64,000 nucleotides of DNA from Erwinia sorbitola (GCF_009738185.1 NZ_CP046509.1:3289501-3353500), one strand, 5' to 3'. Shown: positions 17,885-26,022, counted from the first letter of the stretch. Notes: generated by a model from the letters alone, not told the origin. Program-made: numbers and translations.

Positions 17885-18544
17885 GTGTCCTACACTAGCC
17901 TGATTGTCCGCCAACTCGGCATGCAGCCCTGGCTGCCCGTCTCTCAAGCCATGCATCAGTTCACCGACCAGCGCACTGAAGATACGCCGGATGAAATCTG
18001 GCTGGTGGAACATCCTCCGGTATTTACTCAGGGGCAGGCAGGGAAAAGCGAGCATCTGTTAATGCCCGGCGATATTCCGGTCATGCAGAGCGATCGCGGC
18101 GGCCAGGTGACCTACCACGGCCCGGGTCAGCAGGTGATGTATGTGCTGGTGAATCTGAAACGCCGTAAAATTGGCGTACGCCAGCTGGTAACCGCTCTTG
18201 AACAGACCGTAGTCGACACCCTGGCTCACTTCTCAGTTACAGCTAATGCGCGCCCTGACGCCCCCGGCGTCTATGTTGACGGCAAAAAAATCTGTTCACT
18301 GGGCCTGCGTATCCGCAATGGCTGCTCATTTCACGGCCTTGCGCTCAACGTCGATATGGATTTGACGCCGTTCCTGCGCATCAATCCCTGCGGTTATGCC
18401 GGTATGGAGATGACCCACCTGGCGGCCCTCACCTCCCGTGTGGCGACTACCGATATTCAACCGTTGCTGATCAAACATTTCGCTCTTCAGCTGGCAATAA
18501 CTGACGTTTCCTGGAGCGAAAGCGCTGAACTCCCGCTAAGATAG
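17885..18544 (+). CDS. lipB: Lipoyl(octanoyl) transferase LipB
   Basis: Moves octanoate from acyl carrier protein to the lipoyl domains of 2-oxoacid dehydrogenases and the glycine cleavage H protein. With GTG 17885 the protein is 219 aa and the catalytic residues fall at K135 (VDGKKICS) and C169 (INPCGYAGMEM), the same numbers as in E. coli LipB, which decides this start. In-frame TTG 17876 and an upstream ATG at 17837 are alternatives. RGGQVTYHGPGQ (71-82) is the substrate loop. lipA, the next step, follows after 190 bp. Confidence 0.94.
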   Translation: MSYTSLIVRQLGMQPWLPVSQAMHQFTDQRTEDTPDEIWLVEHPPVFTQGQAGKSEHLLMPGDIPVMQSDRGGQVTYHGPGQQVMYVLVNLKRRKIGVRQLVTALEQTVVDTLAHFSVTANARPDAPGVYVDGKKICSLGLRIRNGCSFHGLALNVDMDLTPFLRINPCGYAGMEMTHLAALTSRVATTDIQPLLIKHFALQLAITDVSWSESAELPLR

Positions 18545-18598
18545 GGGGAAAAACGCATGCTGATTTACAATTCTGTAACGCTTTCTCGCACTGGCAGG

Positions 18599-18627
18599 CT
18601 GAATCTGCCGCGAGGAGGTGATATAAT
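18599..18627 (+). promoter_or_regulatory. Extended -10 promoter of lipA
   Basis: TATAAT at 18622-18627 is a perfect -10 hexamer preceded by TG with one base between (TGATATAAT). A weak -35 (CTGAAT, 18599-18604) sits 17 nt upstream. The transcription start would be near 18634, about 100 nt before the lipA ATG. The E. coli gene ybeF (LysR type) normally found in this gap is absent. Confidence 0.7.
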
Positions 18628-18734
18628 TTTTTGCGCTTTATCAAAAAAAGTTGAAAATCACCAACTCATTGAGTGTTAGCGGCTGTTTTGTAAACAGACA
18701 GATTGCCGCAATCCAACCTGGAACCTGCAAGAAT

Positions 18735-19700
18735 ATGAGTAAACCGATCGTGATGGAACGCGGTGTTAAATACCGCGACGCAGACAAAATGGCCTTGATC
18801 CCGGTGAAAACCGTGATAACCGAGCGTACGGAGATCTTGCGTAAACCAGAATGGATGCGTATCAAACTCCCAGCCGATTCCAGCCGTATTCAGGGCATTA
18901 AAGCCGCGATGCGTAAAAATGGTCTGCACTCCGTCTGCGAAGAGGCTTCCTGCCCTAACCTTGCTGAATGTTTCAACCACGGTACTGCCACCTTTATGAT
19001 TCTGGGTGCCATCTGTACGCGTCGCTGCCCGTTCTGCGATGTGGCTCATGGCCGCCCGATGACGCCGGATGCTAATGAACCCGGCAAACTGGCGCAGACT
19101 ATCGCCGATATGGCCCTGCGCTACGTGGTGATCACCTCTGTTGACCGTGACGATCTGCGCGATGGCGGAGCACAGCACTTTGCTGACTGCATCCGCGCAA
19201 TCCGTGAAAAAAGCCCGGCAATTAAAATTGAAACGCTGGTTCCGGATTTCCGTGGTCGTATGGATCGCGCTCTGGAAATCCTGATTGATACTCCACCGGA
19301 TGTGTTTAACCACAACCTGGAAAACGTGCCACGCGTTTACCGTCAGGTGCGTCCGGGGGCGAACTATGACTGGTCACTGAAACTGCTGGAGCGCTTTAAA
19401 GAAGCCCACCCGCATATCCCGACCAAATCAGGCCTGATGGTCGGTTTAGGTGAGACGAATGAGGAAATCGTTGAGGTGATGCGAGACCTGCGTCGCCACG
19501 GCGTAACGATGCTGACGCTGGGGCAATATCTGTCGCCAAGCCGCCACCATTTACCGGTACAGCGCTACGTCAGCCCTGCCGAATTCGACGAAATGAAAGA
19601 AGCAGCAATGGACATGGGTTTCACCCACGCGGCCTGTGGCCCGTTTGTGCGTTCGTCCTACCATGCCGATATGCAGGCGAAAGGTCTGGAAGTGAAATAA
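18735..19700 (+). CDS. lipA: Lipoyl synthase LipA
   Basis: Radical-SAM enzyme that inserts two sulfurs into protein-bound octanoate to make lipoate. From ATG 18735 the protein is 321 aa, identical in length to E. coli LipA. The auxiliary 4Fe-4S cluster cysteines are C68, C73 and C79 (CEEASCPNLAEC), the SAM cluster cysteines C94, C98 and C101 (CTRRCPFC), and the C-terminal RSSYHA supplies the conserved serine ligand. A reading frame extended to 18651 has no family support. A strong bidirectional terminator follows. Confidence 0.97.
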   Translation: MSKPIVMERGVKYRDADKMALIPVKTVITERTEILRKPEWMRIKLPADSSRIQGIKAAMRKNGLHSVCEEASCPNLAECFNHGTATFMILGAICTRRCPFCDVAHGRPMTPDANEPGKLAQTIADMALRYVVITSVDRDDLRDGGAQHFADCIRAIREKSPAIKIETLVPDFRGRMDRALEILIDTPPDVFNHNLENVPRVYRQVRPGANYDWSLKLLERFKEAHPHIPTKSGLMVGLGETNEEIVEVMRDLRRHGVTMLTLGQYLSPSRHHLPVQRYVSPAEFDEMKEAAMDMGFTHAACGPFVRSSYHADMQAKGLEVK

Positions 19701-19716
19701 TCGCGCCTCCGATGGC

Positions 19717-19754
19717 AAAAAAAACGGATGACTATATGTCATCCGTTTTTTTTT
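19717..19754. terminator. Bidirectional terminator between lipA and tatE
   Basis: An 8-bp stem (CGGATGAC/GTCATCCG, loop TATAT) is flanked by eight A residues on the left and nine T residues on the right, so it works for both convergent genes. Confidence 0.95.
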
Positions 19755-19762
19755 GAGCACTA

Positions 19763-19966
19763 TCACTCTTTATTAGCGATCTGCCCGGCAGGTTTCTCTT
19801 CTGCCGCCGTTTTATGCGCGGAAGTTTCATCGTCATTCATGGCTTTTTTAAAACCCTTGATGGCTGAACCTAAGTCCCCACCCAGAGTACGCAGCTTTTT
19901 GGTTCCGAATAACAGGACGATTAATGCACCAACGATCAGTAACTTGGCGAGACTGATACCTTCCAT
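19763..19966 (-). CDS. tatE: Sec-independent protein translocase TatE
   Basis: A 67-aa TatA paralogue that joins the twin-arginine translocase in the inner membrane. It has one N-terminal transmembrane helix (LLIVGALIVLLFG, about 9-21), a hinge, the amphipathic helix LRTLGGDLGSAIKGFKKAM and a charged tail, and matches E. coli TatE in length. The location next to lipA is conserved. AAGGT lies upstream of the start. A possible Tat substrate in the same window is the binding protein at 60650-62194. Confidence 0.93.
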   Translation of the reverse strand: MEGISLAKLLIVGALIVLLFGTKKLRTLGGDLGSAIKGFKKAMNDDETSAHKTAAEEKPAGQIANKE

Positions 19967-20091
19967 ACTTACCTTCTTTGATTGACCAGAGCACCGGGAC
20001 GGCCTTTACACTCGTTACATCACGAATATACCGGTCGCTATTAACGCGCTCTTCACGGGTCAGTTCAACCGCAAGCTGTAACAAAATATGT

Positions 20092-20883
20092 TCAGGTAAG
20101 CTCCGGACGACCGAAGCGCCGATTCAACAGCACAGGCAGCGCACGGCGTGCATCCGCAATCCGCTGCGGATCAATGTCGGCCAGAACCAGCGCAGGCCCC
20201 TCCGCCGCTCTGGCAACCGCAACACCAAGCGGGTCAACAACCATACTATTACCAATATTACGCGGCCCGCACTCACCTGCCGCTACCACATAGCAGGTAT
20301 TTTCCAGCGCACGGGCAGTGATCAACACCTCCCAGTGCATCTCTTTAAGCGGGCCGCGCACCCAGGCCGCAGGCAGTACCAGAAGATCGGCACCGTCAAG
20401 CGCCAGACGGCGGGCCAGTTCAGGAAATCGGATGTCATAACAGGTCATCAGCCCGACGTTCAGCCCATCGACCTCCACCAGCGGCGGCACGCGATCGCCC
20501 GCGCTAACATTGCGCGACTCCTGCACCGCAAAAGCATCGTAGAGATGCAGCTTGTCGTATCGTGCGACAATTTCACCGGCGCGGATAACCACCAGCGCAT
20601 TCCACACGCGGCCGTCATTACCCGGCACATGCAGAGTCAATACCGTGGTCAGCGTGTTATTGCTGCTGGCGGCCAACAGCTGGCTGAGAAAAGGGCCATC
20701 CAGCGGCTGTGCCGACTTTACGGCAAGGTCAGGGTCACTGATGTCACGAGCCAGCACCGCTTCCGGTAGCACCAGCAGGCGCGCTCCCTGCTGCTGTGCC
20801 TGCTGCATCAGATCCACGCAGATCCGCGCATTTTCCTGCCACTCTCGGCGGACAGCAAACTGCCCAAGGGCGACTTTTATCAT
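20092..20883 (-). CDS. ybeM: Nitrilase-family deaminated glutathione amidase (YbeM/Nit1)
   Basis: A 263-aa carbon-nitrogen hydrolase with the catalytic triad E41 (VLPEAVL), K111 (YDKLHLYD) and C148 (MTCYDIRFPELARRLA). Family members of this type hydrolyse deaminated glutathione, a by-product of transaminases acting on glutathione; that role is inferred from family and position near tatE. The K-12 copy of ybeM is broken, but this one is full length. It overlaps the upstream GNAT gene by 4 nt, so both are one transcript. Confidence 0.87.
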   Translation of the reverse strand: MIKVALGQFAVRREWQENARICVDLMQQAQQQGARLLVLPEAVLARDISDPDLAVKSAQPLDGPFLSQLLAASSNNTLTTVLTLHVPGNDGRVWNALVVIRAGEIVARYDKLHLYDAFAVQESRNVSAGDRVPPLVEVDGLNVGLMTCYDIRFPELARRLALDGADLLVLPAAWVRGPLKEMHWEVLITARALENTCYVVAAGECGPRNIGNSMVVDPLGVAVARAAEGPALVLADIDPQRIADARRALPVLLNRRFGRPELT

Positions 20884-21308
20884 GCGGACAGCTCTTTAAT
20901 ATGGTAACGCGGAGATTCACTGTAACCTTCACGAGCATAAAATGCGTTGGCCTTTTCACGAAGCTGATGGCAGTGAACTTCCATGCGATCGCAGCCACGA
21001 TCGCGCGCCAGCTGCTCGGCATGTTGCAGCAAATGCTGCCCGGCACCTTTACTGCGCTCGCCCTCGGCAATACAGAAATAGCTGATGCGGCCGAAATCTC
21101 CGGCCAGAGCCAGCTGCGGAATAAAATGCAGCGATAAAAATCCCAGCACCGTATTCCCCTCTTCGGCAATCAGCAGTCGCTCCGTCTCATCGACAATGAG
21201 CTGTGCAAGCCTGCGCTCAATAAAGGGAGCGGTATCCGCATATCCCAGTTCAGCTAACAGCGCGCTAAGGGCAAAAGTATCTTTCGATTCAGCCAGACGA
21301 ATATTCAT
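20880..21308 (-). CDS. GNAT-family N-acetyltransferase
   Basis: A 142-aa GNAT protein. Acetyl-CoA binding motif A is recognisable around residues 80-112 (ISYFCIAEGERSKGAGQHLL), and the C-terminal EKANAFYAREGYSESPRYHIKEL is typical of the fold. The substrate cannot be told from sequence. ATG 21308 is chosen because GGAG is 7 nt upstream, while the ATG two codons earlier sits on the ribosome-binding site. It overlaps ybeM as ATGA, so a linked role is possible but unproven. Confidence 0.82.
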   Translation of the reverse strand: MNIRLAESKDTFALSALLAELGYADTAPFIERRLAQLIVDETERLLIAEEGNTVLGFLSLHFIPQLALAGDFGRISYFCIAEGERSKGAGQHLLQHAEQLARDRGCDRMEVHCHQLREKANAFYAREGYSESPRYHIKELSA

Positions 21309-21539
21309 GGTCATTCTCCGCGGTATGCTGACAAGCTGGGGTTAGCTGGTAAAAAGTTCTGCTTATGTTTATAGCTGGAGCGAGGCGTTCACTGCAAGGC
21401 GCGAGATCACAGGGTAATGTTACAAAAGCTAATTAGCGTAATAAATCATCCTTTTCGTGGCAGAAGCAGCGCCAGATTAATGTTTCCTTAATAATAGCCC
21501 GGCACACTGGCTATCATTCAGCCAACAGAGATAACCGCC

Positions 21540-21635
21540 ATGAATATCCTTCCTCGTAACAAAAGCGAATACCTTGCCGTGCTGGTGGCATGCAGTGCGG
21601 CGATTATCTGGCTAATGCAATATTTTAACGCCTAG
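21540..21635 (+). CDS. Small hydrophobic peptide, 31 aa, probable membrane protein
   Basis: ATG 21540 to TAG 21635 encodes MNILPRNKSEYLAVLVACSA followed by a hydrophobic end (IIWLMQYF). A charged N-terminus and one predicted transmembrane helix (about residues 11-28) fit the single-pass small-protein class of enterobacteria. The ribosome-binding site is weak (GAGATAA). The reading frame stops shortly before a bidirectional terminator shared with cspE. I do not recognise the family. It is reported because the composition is protein-like and the unit is closed by a terminator. Confidence 0.45.
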   Translation: MNILPRNKSEYLAVLVACSAAIIWLMQYFNA

Positions 21636-21661
21636 GCCCCACCGGGCCGTGGATTGCAGGC

Positions 21662-21690
21662 AAAAAAAAACCCGCCAGAGGCGGGTTTTT
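21662..21690. terminator. Strong bidirectional terminator after cspE
   Basis: CCCGCC/GGCGGG with a 3-nt AGA loop, flanked by nine A residues on the left and five T residues on the right. On the minus strand it terminates cspE with a nine-U tail; on the plus strand it closes the small ORF at 21540. Confidence 0.95.
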
Positions 21691-21708
21691 AAAATTCTGT
21701 CTGATAAC

Positions 21709-21918
21709 TTAAATAGCGGCAACGTTAGCAGCAGATGGGCCTTTGGCACCGTTGGTGATTTCGAACTCTACGCGCTGACCTTCAGCCAGAGTTTTGAAAC
21801 CATTGCTCTGGATGGCAGAGAAGTGCACGAACACGTCTTTGCTACCATCTTCAGGAGTAATGAAACCGAATCCTTTGGACTCATTAAACCACTTAACGCT
21901 ACCTTTGATCTTAGACAT
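21709..21918 (-). CDS. cspE: Cold-shock-family RNA chaperone CspE
   Basis: A 69-aa OB-fold RNA/DNA chaperone that melts nucleic-acid structure and acts as an antiterminator. It is nearly identical to E. coli CspE (MSKIKGSVKWFNESKGFGFI), with RNP1 KGFGFI and RNP2 VFVHF visible. It lies downstream of pagP in the same direction, as in E. coli, with a leader of about 150 nt after pagP. AAGGTAA is the ribosome-binding site. Confidence 0.97.
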   Translation of the reverse strand: MSKIKGSVKWFNESKGFGFITPEDGSKDVFVHFSAIQSNGFKTLAEGQRVEFEITNGAKGPSAANVAAI

Positions 21919-22069
21919 CTATATTACCTTTACATGAAAAATGGACACTAAACTGTGTCGGGGGTTAGTACAGCAATTGCTAAGGCTTTTGTCCAGTAGG
22001 CGAGCTCGAAAAAGTGATAAATATCGCCTTTTTTCACCCTGCATCATATTTTATGACAAAGCCCGGAGA

Positions 22070-22639
22070 TTAAAACTGCCAGCGCACCCAGGCGAAAAAA
22101 ACGTTGCCGTTATTGTAAGTTCCTGGAATGTAAGTCATCTGGAAAGATGCCGGCCCATAGCCCACTGAGGCCAGCGGCAGCACCAGCGGAATGGGTATAT
22201 AGTTCCAGTTATCACGCATTGTTACCCCGGCGGTATAGCCCAGACCCAGGTGAAAATCAGGATCATTCAGTGGCCGCCAGGTCTTCTCCCATCCGTAGCC
22301 GCCAATCGGCTCCCACTTATTGTAAGAGTCCTTAAACGCCATTAGATAAATGCCGTTCCAGTTACCTTTCTCATCATAGCGAGAGATGCCACCACCTGCC
22401 CCCCATGGCCGCTCATTATAGCGATCGGTTTTCTCTTTATCGTATGTCCAGCGGTTATGCCAGGTGATGGCGGGAACATACAGGTCTACAGTTTGCGGCT
22501 CATTCCACGTCTGACTGACGTTTCCACTGAAGGTGTGCCATGTATTGGCAACTCCATCAGCCAGCGTTCCCGCCTGCGCCGCGCTCAAAGTCAATCCTCC
22601 GAGCAGTGTCGAAAGTAATAAAGTTGATTTGGTTTTCAC
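22070..22639 (-). CDS. pagP: Lipid A palmitoyltransferase PagP
   Basis: Outer-membrane beta-barrel enzyme that moves a palmitate from phospholipid to lipid A, increasing resistance to cationic peptides. The 189-aa precursor has a signal peptide ending SAAQA, then the N-terminal amphipathic helix (DGVANTWHTFSGNVSQTW), barrel strands with the conserved YNERPWGAGGGISRYDEKGN block (about 74-93) and C-terminal FFAWVRWQF ending in F for BAM insertion. Together with the arn operon in this window it makes up two lipid A remodelling routes. PhoP control is known for the family; only a weak half-site was seen upstream. Confidence 0.94.
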   Translation of the reverse strand: MKTKSTLLLSTLLGGLTLSAAQAGTLADGVANTWHTFSGNVSQTWNEPQTVDLYVPAITWHNRWTYDKEKTDRYNERPWGAGGGISRYDEKGNWNGIYLMAFKDSYNKWEPIGGYGWEKTWRPLNDPDFHLGLGYTAGVTMRDNWNYIPIPLVLPLASVGYGPASFQMTYIPGTYNNGNVFFAWVRWQF

Positions 22640-23164
22640 AATAAATTCACTGCTCCCTGGATGATAACACTAGCTAACATCCTAAAAATTAGTCAGAAAT
22701 TCCGACCAAATGAATTGCCTTTTAGGCAAAAGATTCCAAAAAACACCTAAACACTCCATTAATCACCGAAATATGCTTCTCTGGTGAAAAGAGTTTCACG
22801 TTATTTCACATTATAAAACATCATGATACCGAAAAAAAATATAATTCAGCGGAGTGAATATAACACCAGGAAAAATCGCAAACATCAATCAACATTCTTC
22901 CATAACATGTGCCAAACCTTCATGGCGCTAATCAATTAATGCTGTCCGAATCACTTATCCTGATTAAAATCATTGCAACATGCTTTGAAATTAACTTTTT
23001 TATCATTAAAAACAGCACAAAAACCTCAAAAAACAATTAAAATCATCAAGTTAGATTAAATAGCACCCATGAACTATTAGTAAATATAATTTATAGATAT
23101 CTGTGCGGATTTTGATAAGATATTTCTTATCTGGTTGGGCTCAGGAAGAGTAGAGGATATGGCA
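22640..23164. other. AT-rich intergenic region between pagP and the zinc-ribbon gene
   Basis: About 525 bp of strongly AT-rich DNA separating divergent genes. No credible coding frame or stable RNA structure was found. It should contain the pagP promoter on the minus strand and the promoter of the gene at 23165. A short inverted repeat (AGATAAGA/TCTTATCT, around 23116-23132) lies about 30 nt before that gene. Such AT-rich spacers are typical H-NS targets, which is inference only. Confidence 0.4.
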
Positions 23165-23380
23165 ATGCTAAGGTGTGGCCGATGCGGAAGTTCCAAATTT
23201 ATATTTACAACACCCAGTAAAAATAGCGATTACCATGGCGCTGCCTGTGCCGAATGCGGTAAACGTCTGGATGTTAACGATGCTTACGCCCGTTCTGACG
23301 AGCCGATATCGGCATGGAGATCATCGCAGAGTGAGAAACTCTCAGCCTGTCGCTATACAGAAAAACCTTTGCGCGGATGA
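23165..23380 (+). CDS. Small zinc-ribbon protein, function unknown
   Basis: A 71-aa protein with two CxxC pairs (CGRCGSSKF near residues 4-12 and CAECGKRLD near 28-36), spaced as in a small zinc ribbon, and a basic, Ser/Arg-rich tail. ATG 23165 is chosen because AGAGGA lies 7 nt upstream; ATG 23159 overlaps it. I do not recognise the family beyond the zinc-ribbon pattern. It stands alone behind a long AT-rich region, which suggests its own regulated promoter. Confidence 0.6.
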   Translation: MLRCGRCGSSKFIFTTPSKNSDYHGAACAECGKRLDVNDAYARSDEPISAWRSSQSEKLSACRYTEKPLRG

Positions 23381-23560
23381 TACGGCTGAATAACATGGAG
23401 TGCTGATCCGGGAGATCGCGTCCATAATGTTCTCTCTTTCCATTCTGTCATCGCCTTTATATCTTATTTCCGCAAAGCATTATAATGTCAGGTACTAAAG
23501 TACGGGGCCAGCAACTGCTGACCGCCGCGTTCAATTGCTATAACACCCTGCAATACACAA

Positions 23561-23644
23561 TTAAAAGATCAGCTTAAATACACCCGTTATGGTCAGTAAA
23601 CCAACGATGAAAATGATCGCAATAATCCAGAGAATAATCTTCAT
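23561..23644 (-). CDS. yohP: YohP, 27-aa inner-membrane small protein
   Basis: The minus strand encodes a 27-aa peptide starting MKIILWIIAIIFIVGLLTIT and ending GVFKLIF, which aligns without gaps to E. coli YohP and has the same length. It is a single hydrophobic helix with one N-terminal lysine and a short basic end, a tail-anchored-like inner-membrane peptide. E. coli YohP is known for mRNA and protein targeting to the membrane; its physiological role is unclear. AGAGGG lies 6 nt upstream of ATG 23644. The start is only about 20 nt after the U-tract of the terminator of the tetronate operon. Confidence 0.85.
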   Translation of the reverse strand: MKIILWIIAIIFIVGLLTITGVFKLIF

Positions 23645-23663
23645 TCCATGCCCTCTTCTCATT

Positions 23664-23690
23664 AAAAAAGTCACTACAACGTAGTGACTT
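23664..23690 (-). terminator. Terminator of the tetronate operon, just before yohP
   Basis: On the minus strand a 10-bp stem AAGTCACTAC/GTAGTGACTT with a 3-nt loop runs into six U residues (complement of 23664-23669). It lies 50 nt after the ygbN stop and immediately upstream of the yohP ribosome-binding site. Confidence 0.9.
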
Positions 23691-23739
23691 AAGTATAGAA
23701 GAAGATTTTATCTTCGCGTGGTGCCGCCTGAATCAGAAA

Positions 23740-25095
23740 CTACAGCACCAGCGACAGCATCCACACCAGAATAAATCCAGTCAGCCCCATAGCTGTTGTC
23801 AGTACGGTCCAGGTTCGCAGACCATCAGCCACTGACAGACCAAGATAGCGGGTCACCACCCAGAAACCGGCATCATTGACGTGAGACAACCCTAAACCAC
23901 CAAAGCAGGCGGAGAGTGTGACCAACACCAGCTGCATATCACTCAGCCCGGTAACCGCCTGGGTCAGCAGACCGCTGGTGGTAAGAATCGCCACGGTGGC
24001 AGAACCCTGTGAAGCACGCAGCGCCAGCGACAGAATAAAAGCGGCCGGGATCAGCGGCAGGTGAATAGTTTCCAGCGACAGCGCCAGCGCTTTACCTACG
24101 CCTGATTCCACCAGCACCTTACCAAATGCGCCCCCCGCACCGGCGACCAGGATCACCCCTGCCGAACTCGGAATAGCACGATCCAGCAGATCTCCCAGCT
24201 TCTCTTTACTCCAGCCCCGACGCAGCCCCAGCAGCCAGGCTGAAAGCGCAAGGGCTATCAACAGTGCGATTGCCGGTGTTCCGACCAGCGTCAGGAGCTG
24301 GCGCAGGCTATTACCTTCCGGCAGCACGCTATGAGCCAGTGTGCCAACGACGATCAGAATGATAGGAACCACAATCAGCGAGGAGATCATCCAGGCACCC
24401 GGAGGCTGCTCATGATTCTGACGCGGTGTGTTTTCCGGTTTCGCCAGCTGAAGCTGTTCCAGCACGCTCAGTGACAGATGATACTGGCGGCGATTCATCG
24501 CTTTTGCGACAAAATAGCCCACCACCCCGACCGGAATCGATACCGCAATACCCAGCAGCATCAGCCAGCCCATATCAGATCCTAACAGCCCGGCCGCCGC
24601 CGCTGCTCCGGGATGGGTTGGCAACGCCACATGCACAGTTAACATCACGCCGGCCATTGGAAGGCCATATTTTAACGGTGAAACGCGAGCCACCTTAGTA
24701 AAGCCATAAATCAGCGGGATAACAATGATAAAACCCACTTCAAAAAAGACCGGGATCCCGAGGATAAACGCCGCCATCGTCAGTGCAGCAACCGTGCGTT
24801 TTACTCCCAGCGTATGGGTAAATCGCTGCGCCAGCGACTCTGCCCCACCGGAGGATTCAATAATTGCCCCCAGCATAGCTCCCAGCACAATAATAATCGT
24901 GATCGAACCAAGCAGACCGCCCATACCGGAGACAATCACTTTCATAATATTATCAGCGGGAATACCGGTAGCGATGGCCACCAGCAGACTGACTACCAGC
25001 AGCGCAACAAACGGATGAACTTTCGCTTTTATTACCAGCAGCAGCAGTATCAGCACGCTGGCAACAGCAATGGTTAACAACAGGGCAGTAGACAT
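23740..25095 (-). CDS. ygbN: GntP-family permease, probable tetronate (erythronate/threonate) importer
   Basis: A 451-aa polytopic GntP-family proton symporter with about 12 hydrophobic segments and family blocks such as HPGAAAAAGLLGSDMGWLM and GGLGLSHVNDAGFWVV. E. coli ygbN occupies the same place after ygbJKLM, so a four-carbon sugar acid is the likely substrate. Start ATG 25095 (MSTALLLTIAVASV) has GAGG 8 nt upstream; a longer frame to 25191 would run into the intergenic hairpin. It is the last gene of the operon, separated from otnI by an intergenic hairpin that may lower its expression. Confidence 0.88.
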   Translation of the reverse strand: MSTALLLTIAVASVLILLLLVIKAKVHPFVALLVVSLLVAIATGIPADNIMKVIVSGMGGLLGSITIIIVLGAMLGAIIESSGGAESLAQRFTHTLGVKRTVAALTMAAFILGIPVFFEVGFIIVIPLIYGFTKVARVSPLKYGLPMAGVMLTVHVALPTHPGAAAAAGLLGSDMGWLMLLGIAVSIPVGVVGYFVAKAMNRRQYHLSLSVLEQLQLAKPENTPRQNHEQPPGAWMISSLIVVPIILIVVGTLAHSVLPEGNSLRQLLTLVGTPAIALLIALALSAWLLGLRRGWSKEKLGDLLDRAIPSSAGVILVAGAGGAFGKVLVESGVGKALALSLETIHLPLIPAAFILSLALRASQGSATVAILTTSGLLTQAVTGLSDMQLVLVTLSACFGGLGLSHVNDAGFWVVTRYLGLSVADGLRTWTVLTTAMGLTGFILVWMLSLVL

Positions 25096-25189
25096 CTTTG
25101 CGGCCTCGTAGGATTTTATTTTTACGCAGTGCTCTACAGCACCGTTATTTTTATATCTTTCCCTGGCTTTGCCCTCAGATTCAGGCAGC

Positions 25190-25225
25190 AAAAAGCCAGC
25201 GCTGCGCGCCAGAACGCGCAGCGTT
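25190..25225 (-). terminator. Hairpin terminator or attenuator between otnI and ygbN
   Basis: A stem of 9 to 11 bp (CGCTGCGCG/CGCGCAGCG core, 25200-25208 with 25215-25223) is followed on the minus strand by CTGGCTTTTT. It lies inside the operon, 18 nt after otnI, so it probably reduces rather than abolishes permease transcription. Confidence 0.6.
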
Positions 25226-25243
25226 ATTCAAAAAATCATCTGG

Positions 25244-26020
25244 TTATTTAAAGGCGTTAAACCAGCCCAGTCCTTCCAGCGTGGTGGTGCGCGGGAAATA
25301 TTCACAGCCGATCCAGCCGTCATACCCGCTCCGATCCAGCAGGTCAAACAGCCACGGATAGTTGATTTCACCCTCATCCGGTTCATGGCGATCCGGCGCT
25401 GAGGCAATCTGGATATGCTGGTATTGCCCGATGTAATCAGTAATCAAATGGCTTAAGTTGCCGTCGACCAGCTGTGCATGAAACAGGTCAAGCTGGCTGA
25501 AAACACCCGGGCGATCGATTCGTTTTACTATCTCCAGCACCTGATACTGACTGGAGTAAAGATAATTTGGTTTCGTCTTTGGATTCAGCGCTTCCAGCAA
25601 AATACGCACCCCGTGCGGGGCGAAACGATCGGCTGCATAGCGCACATTATCAATAAAGGTTCGGCAGTAGGCTTCACGGTCGGCACCTTCCGGCACCACC
25701 GCTGCCATGATATGCACCTGGCGGCAGTTAAGCTCCAGCGCGTACTCCAGCGCGCGGTCGATATCTGCGCGAGCATCAGCTTCACGCCCGGGAATCGCAG
25801 CAACACCCCACTCTCCCGCTGCGCTGTTGCCCGGTGCGGTGTTGAACAACACCAGCTCCAGATGATTGCGGGTTAACGCCTGCTTCAGTTGATCCGCGTG
25901 GTAGTCATAGGGAAAAAGAAACTCCACCCCATGAAATCCGGCCTGAGCAGCCGCGTCAAAACGCTCCAGAAAAGGCAGCTCATTAAACAAGGTCGAAAGA
26001 TTGGCAGCAAATTTAGGCAT
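25244..26020 (-). CDS. otnI: 2-oxo-tetronate isomerase OtnI
   Basis: Hydroxypyruvate-isomerase-family TIM barrel that interconverts 2-oxo- and 3-oxo-tetronate in D-erythronate and L-threonate breakdown. The 258-aa protein has the family motifs NLSTLFNELPFLERF (about 6-20), GVEFLFPYDY, and LLEALNPKTKPNYLYSSQYQ (about 143-162) with metal-binding Glu/Asp/His residues. It starts 2 nt after otnC. Gene order otnI-otnC-otnK-ltnD matches E. coli ygbMLKJ. Confidence 0.92.
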   Translation of the reverse strand: MPKFAANLSTLFNELPFLERFDAAAQAGFHGVEFLFPYDYHADQLKQALTRNHLELVLFNTAPGNSAAGEWGVAAIPGREADARADIDRALEYALELNCRQVHIMAAVVPEGADREAYCRTFIDNVRYAADRFAPHGVRILLEALNPKTKPNYLYSSQYQVLEIVKRIDRPGVFSQLDLFHAQLVDGNLSHLITDYIGQYQHIQIASAPDRHEPDEGEINYPWLFDLLDRSGYDGWIGCEYFPRTTTLEGLGWFNAFK

Positions 26021-26022
26021 AT

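Noticed and set aside
18651..18734. N-terminal extension of lipA by 28 codons
   Set aside because: ATG 18735 gives 321 aa, the E. coli length, with cysteine numbering identical. The extension begins only 17 nt downstream of the predicted transcription start near 18634.
22737..22753. PhoP-box-like sequence upstream of pagP (TGTTTA-N5-TTTTTG on the minus strand)
   Set aside because: Only one half-site is good, the second matches 4 of 6, and no -10 lies at the usual distance. PhoP control of pagP is plausible from the family but not supported here.
23483..23575. Plus-strand 30-codon frame preceded by a TATAAT-like sequence, overlapping the yohP 3' end
   Set aside because: There is no ribosome-binding site, composition is not hydrophobic or conserved-looking, and the opposite strand holds a clear yohP homologue.
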